A stretch of DNA of 64,000 nucleotides, from positions 2,726,501 to 2,790,500 of the forward strand of contig NZ_CP045571.1 of the NCBI RefSeq assembly GCF_009662475.1. Direction: 5' to 3'. The notes under the pieces are model-generated. The model saw only the letters and a list, made by a program, of their open reading frames with translations, had not been told where the DNA came from and searched no databases. The stretch is from Acidithiobacillus thiooxidans ATCC 19377. GTDB taxonomy: Bacteria; Pseudomonadota; Gammaproteobacteria; Acidithiobacillales; Acidithiobacillaceae. Positions 60,308-64,000 of the stretch are shown in pieces (the stretch's first letter is position 1; the number at the start of each line of letters is the position of its first letter). The translations under genes were made by a program, and so were the position numbers.

Positions 60308-62799
60308 CAGCCATGCCCCCGCAGGCGCAAGTACACTTCGGGCAAGCGCGCCGGCAGGCTATCCAGATGCGGCAGCACCAGATAATGTCCCTGCCCGAAA
60401 ACCTGCGGCAAATATTCTCCACCTTGGGGATCAAGACTGATACAGAAGGCGTGAATACCCAGTTCCAGCGCTTCCCGCACCGCCATGCGGGTATCTTCCT
60501 GCAAATAGCGGGCATCTCCCCCGTCATCATAATCTGCCGGACGACCATCGGAAAGAATCAGTAACAGGCGGCGCTGGGCCGGGCTGCGCAGCATCAGTTT
60601 GCTGCTGTGGCGGATAGCCGCGCCCATGCGCGTCGCCAGACGCCCCGACAAGCCTCCCAGCAGGGCCCTGGCCCGTGCGTCAAATCTGTCGGTGAAGCGC
60701 TTGATGGGATACATCAGCACCTCATCATGATATTTGCTCGCAAAACCATAGACCGCAAAGGGATCTCCCACTTCCAGCAACGCTTCGCCAAACAGCAGCA
60801 TGGCTGCACGCAGCCGGTCCACCACCCGCACCCCGGAATCTCCCGCTTCGGCCATGATCGAGGTGGAAAGATCGGCCAGCAGCAGCACCGCCGTATCCCT
60901 TTGCTGGGGACGACGTTGCAAATACACGCTGGCTTTGGGCGAACGTCCGGCACGTTTTTCAATCAGAAACTGCACAGCAGCTTCAAGATCCGGTTCCTCC
61001 CCTTCATACTGACGACGACGGGGAGACATCCGGGTCGGCTTCTGGGCCTGTAAGGCGCGCTTCAGACGCCGCAAAGTCCCATCATATTCAGCCGCTATTT
61101 CAATGGCCCTGGCTTCATCTTTTTCGCGCAGCTTACGCTCGTGCACCCGCGCCCAGTCCATTTTATACTGCTGATGGCGGTAGTCCCACTCGCGGTAGGG
61201 CCAGCCACCCTTGGGGCCTTTCACCCCCCGACCACTGCCCGCCACCTTGGCCGGCAAAGGAATACCCACCCCCACGCGCCCGCCCGTACCCTGAATATCT
61301 TCGGGCGGGATTTCCATGTCCGGATCATTTCCCTCGGCGGCCTGCGGCGCTTCCTTGGGTTTTTCCTGATGCCCCGCCGCACCCAGGGCACTGTCGCCCT
61401 CTACTTCCGGTCCATCGCTGCCGCGTTTTTGCCGGGGATAGACGGGCCTTGCAGCATTGGGAGAATGGCCTGGCAAATAAGCGCGGGCACGCTCCGTGAG
61501 GGTCAAAGGCGGCAGGGTGCTTGTGGCATACAAGGCCATAGCCACCCGGAAGGCATCCACAATACCGGCTTCGCTACGGGTCAGATCCGCCAGATCAGGA
61601 CTCAACCGACCTAGCTGGTAATCTTCCAGATAACGCTGGGCCTGTTCATAGTAGGCAGCAGCCACACCCTCAGGGAGTCCGTGCTTGCGGGCCGCCCGCA
61701 CAACCCGAGAGATATATCCTGGCATTTCCCGATCCAGCGCTACATCTACGCGGAGGTCTTCACACAAATCAAAAATCATCTGGAAACGAATCAGGTCTTC
61801 GCCAAACCGGGCAAACAGCGGTCGCCAGGTAATGCGCTGATCGGGGTCCAGGGGTGGATGCTCCATGCCAATTTCCGCAAACAGGGCGTGGATGGCGTCC
61901 TGCTCATAACTGTCATAAGCCAGATGCGCACCCGTATGGTAAAAAGCCAGCAGGGCTTCTTCCCGATCCGGCATGACCGCTGGTACAAACAGACTGCGGC
62001 CATCGGTTTCCAGAAAACTGCGGCCTCCTTCCAGACTCCAGTCGCCCTCTTCCAAAGGCAAATGCAATCCGGTCCAGGCCTGCAGCAATAAACCAAACAA
62101 GCGCTTGTGGGTTCCCATCCGAAAACCGGGCAGCACCTCCAGCAGAAAGCTGCGGGCTTCATCACTTTCCAGACGAAACCAGGCCTCACCCCGAATCCGA
62201 CCGGCAGCCAGCACATCTGCCCCGCGTCGCGCCCATTCCGCTACACCGTCCAGACCACAGATGCCGCGCACCTTGATGGCGCCATCCAGATAAGTCCCCA
62301 GACCCAGACGGCCCTTGGCCAGACTGTCAGCAGGCTGCAGCAGGGCAGTCAGGCCAGTGGTACCGTTATCCCCAAAAAGCATCGCCACCGGCATCCGAAA
62401 ATAAGCCGCAGCACTATCTACATGACGATCAACCCAGGCCGCCCCCAGCTTGAACCATAGCGATTCACCTTCGGCCCCCCAGTTTTTACGCACCATGGCC
62501 GCCTGCGCAAAAAAACCGACTACGGCGCGAAAGGTTCCGCGCTGAGTCAGAAACTGCCGCGCTTGTTCCAGCCAGGGATCCAGACCGCCAAAAGCCGCTA
62601 CCATGTTGGCCGTGGCATGAAAATAGGCCTTACCGGCTTCCCGGTCATAAAAAAACAGGTCTCGGCCTGTTTCCAGAAAGCGCAGGGCAGCCGCTTCCCC
62701 AAGCGGCGCCACTGCGGGCAAGGCTTCGCGGGCATCCCGTCCGGCCACAAAACTGATGGCCGCCAGATGCTCGAGGATTTCTTCGGTCGCTTCCGACAT
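60307..62799 (-). CDS. cbbO: CbbO-type von Willebrand A protein (Rubisco activase partner)
   Basis: The 830-aa protein is of the CbbO/NorD type. The N-terminal 480 residues are helical. A Gly/Pro-rich linker follows (residues 480-560), and the C-terminal vWA domain begins near 635 with the metal-binding motif LLLADLSTSIMAE (DxSxS) and LLILSDGRPADYDDGG. CbbO guides CbbQ to Rubisco and helps remove inhibitors. It lies 9 bases after cbbQ. Confidence 0.93.
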   Translation of the reverse strand: MSEATEEILEHLAAISFVAGRDAREALPAVAPLGEAAALRFLETGRDLFFYDREAGKAYFHATANMVAAFGGLDPWLEQARQFLTQRGTFRAVVGFFAQAAMVRKNWGAEGESLWFKLGAAWVDRHVDSAAAYFRMPVAMLFGDNGTTGLTALLQPADSLAKGRLGLGTYLDGAIKVRGICGLDGVAEWARRGADVLAAGRIRGEAWFRLESDEARSFLLEVLPGFRMGTHKRLFGLLLQAWTGLHLPLEEGDWSLEGGRSFLETDGRSLFVPAVMPDREEALLAFYHTGAHLAYDSYEQDAIHALFAEIGMEHPPLDPDQRITWRPLFARFGEDLIRFQMIFDLCEDLRVDVALDREMPGYISRVVRAARKHGLPEGVAAAYYEQAQRYLEDYQLGRLSPDLADLTRSEAGIVDAFRVAMALYATSTLPPLTLTERARAYLPGHSPNAARPVYPRQKRGSDGPEVEGDSALGAAGHQEKPKEAPQAAEGNDPDMEIPPEDIQGTGGRVGVGIPLPAKVAGSGRGVKGPKGGWPYREWDYRHQQYKMDWARVHERKLREKDEARAIEIAAEYDGTLRRLKRALQAQKPTRMSPRRRQYEGEEPDLEAAVQFLIEKRAGRSPKASVYLQRRPQQRDTAVLLLADLSTSIMAEAGDSGVRVVDRLRAAMLLFGEALLEVGDPFAVYGFASKYHDEVLMYPIKRFTDRFDARARALLGGLSGRLATRMGAAIRHSSKLMLRSPAQRRLLLILSDGRPADYDDGGDARYLQEDTRMAVREALELGIHAFCISLDPQGGEYLPQVFGQGHYLVLPHLDSLPARLPEVYLRLRGHG

Positions 62800-62808
62800 G
62801 AAAGCTCC

Positions 62809-63606
62809 TTAACGTTCCGGGAAAAAAGTCCGGAAAATTTCCAGCAAGGCTTCGCTCAACTCCGGATCATCCGTTTGCGGGTTGATGATCGCCATGGTGC
62901 AGGCTTCCAGGGATTCCAGTCCCGCCACCATCAACGCTCCAGCGTAAATCAGCGCGCGCGTCGAAGTCACTTCCTGCAGACCCTGATCCTTGAGATTCCG
63001 GGCTTTATCTGCTGCCGCCACCAGGGCCTTGGAGCGGGATTCATCCAGCCCCGCCTCTTTCATGACAATCCGGGTTTCCACCTCGGCCGGGGGATAGGTA
63101 AAATTCATACCCACAAAACGCTGTTTGGTCGAGGGTTTAAGATCTTTCAAAACCGTCTGATAACCGGGATTGTAGGAAATGACCAGCATGAAATCGGGAT
63201 GCGCATTGATTTCCGTGCCCAGCTTTTCAATAGGTAGATGGCGGCGATGGTCCGTCAGGGGATGGATCACGACCGTCGTGTCGGTCCGCGCTTCAACAAT
63301 TTCATCCAGATAGCAGATCGCCCCCTCACGCACTGCCTTGGTCAAGGGTCCGTCCTGCCAGACCGTGGCATCTCCTTCAATGAGAAAGCGCCCGACCAGG
63401 TCTGAACTGGTCAGATCTTCGTGGCAGGCTACAGTAATCAGGGGCCGCTTGAGACGCCAGGCCATGTGTTCCAGAAAGCGGGTTTTGCCGCAACCCGTCG
63501 GTCCTTTGAGCATGACCGGCAAACGGCGGCTCCAGGCCGCCATAAACACCCCGACTTCATTGGCTACGGGTTGGTAAAAAGGTTCCTGGATAATCATTTC
63601 ACTCAT
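62809..63606 (-). CDS. cbbQ: CbbQ-type MoxR AAA+ Rubisco activase ATPase
   Basis: The 265-aa ATPase has Walker [16 protein letters not shown], Walker [11 protein letters not shown] and the sensor-1 VISYNPGYQ. CbbQ forms hexamers that, with CbbO, remodel inhibited Rubisco. It is followed at once by cbbO. It begins after a stop codon of the partial gene upstream (3-base gap), so these form one operon whose upstream part, probably Rubisco or carboxysome genes, is outside the window. Confidence 0.94.
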   Translation of the reverse strand: MSEMIIQEPFYQPVANEVGVFMAAWSRRLPVMLKGPTGCGKTRFLEHMAWRLKRPLITVACHEDLTSSDLVGRFLIEGDATVWQDGPLTKAVREGAICYLDEIVEARTDTTVVIHPLTDHRRHLPIEKLGTEINAHPDFMLVISYNPGYQTVLKDLKPSTKQRFVGMNFTYPPAEVETRIVMKEAGLDESRSKALVAAADKARNLKDQGLQEVTSTRALIYAGALMVAGLESLEACTMAIINPQTDDPELSEALLEIFRTFFPER

Positions 63607-63609
63607 TAC

Positions 63610-63999
63610 TCAACCCTCTTGATTTTGTTCGGCATGACTACGTAAATACAGAAATATGTGACGCAGGGTATGAATCACCATCCGCTCAGGCTGGGCGGGC
63701 AGCGCATCCTGACGCTCCGCTTTCAGACAATTCTGGTAGTAAATCAGTTCACGACAATTATCGCGAATGGTATTCCAGTGAGGCTTGCCCTTCACCAGGG
63801 TTTTCCACAATTCCAGCAAATCCGCATCACTGGCATAAGGCTTATGCTCGTTTTCCAGCATAATGCGCAACATGGCCTGCGCTTCGGCAATGCCTGCTTC
63901 CAGCAATCCGGGCAAGGGCATTCCTGCAATTTGTTGTTTGGCTAGTGCTTCAATACGTTCATGGGCGGCATCCAGTGCCGTAATTAACTGTGTTGACTC
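63610..63999 (-). CDS. Unidentified protein upstream of cbbQ, N-terminus outside the window
   Basis: The frame is open from the right edge to its stop at 63610, at least 129 codons; the ATG at 63921 is internal. Visible parts are helical: ALDAAHERIEALAKQQ, LLELWKTLVKGKPHWNTI and MVIHTLRHIFLYLRSHAE. I do not recognise it. Its place in front of cbbQ suggests a carboxysome- or Rubisco-linked role, possibly a positioning (McdB-like) protein, but nothing in the sequence shows this. Confidence 0.6.
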   Translation of the reverse strand, partial: ESTQLITALDAAHERIEALAKQQIAGMPLPGLLEAGIAEAQAMLRIMLENEHKPYASDADLLELWKTLVKGKPHWNTIRDNCRELIYYQNCLKAERQDALPAQPERMVIHTLRHIFLYLRSHAEQNQEG

Positions 64000-64000
64000 G

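Noticed and set aside
1-64000. CRISPR array
   Set aside because: No regularly spaced repeat-spacer pattern was seen; the short tandem repeats at 2921-2936 and 8404-8427 have no spacers.

Overview
The window looks like the chromosome of an acidophilic, chemolithoautotrophic gammaproteobacterium-like organism, most likely Acidithiobacillus. The reasons are the feoP-feoA-feoB-feoC ferrous iron uptake locus with a porin as first gene, cbbQ/cbbO Rubisco activase genes at the right edge, the long single-chain PurL, the CcsA-family (system II type) cytochrome c biogenesis protein and the sulfur-trafficking genes. This assignment rests on gene content only.

Bases 1 to about 8,590 are the integrase end of a prophage-like element that continues off the left edge. 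Reading leftward from the boundary it holds a P4-type tyrosine integrase, a HigBA toxin-antitoxin pair, an unknown gene, an AlpA-type regulator, a Toprim primase, a RepA-like ATPase, a TubC-domain protein, a nuclease, a phage baseplate-hub protein, a small regulator and the start of a tail tape-measure protein. Its right boundary is a 3' fragment of tRNA-Pro(TGG) at 8542-8591. The intact tRNA should be at the unseen left end.

Bases 8,600-42,600 are mostly housekeeping: purL-purC-purB-bamC-dapA, an HD-GYP protein, tRNA-Glu(CTC), an amidase, a cluster tying an ArsR-type (SqrR/BigR-like) dithiol regulator to a TolC-MFP-RND pump and DUF2892/rhodanese/glutaredoxin/thioredoxin genes, tRNA-Gly(CCC), ubiD with an SCP-2 protein and a PhnD-like protein, tcdA, tatD, ubiH-ubiI-like-ubiK-comM, and the prfC-rimI-tsaB-yoaA block.

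Bases 42,600-48,000 hold the most unexplained structure. Two 163-bp repeat copies differ at three positions and sit in the same orientation. Each is enclosed by its own, copy-specific complementary arms, so each folds into one long hairpin. Between them lies a promoter-to-terminator unit of about 178 nt on the minus strand whose ends pair with each other, as in 6S RNA. The Fur-controlled feoPABC operon follows.

Bases 51,000-64,000 hold aguB-puuD, a LysR/GATase-like/hypothetical/DedA operon, and an IS630 element that sits exactly between the Shine-Dalgarno sequence and the start codon of an antitoxin gene. Next to it are a truncated toxin and a stray metG fragment. The cbbQ-cbbO operon then continues, without gaps, into an HDAC-family deacetylase and an aldo/keto reductase.
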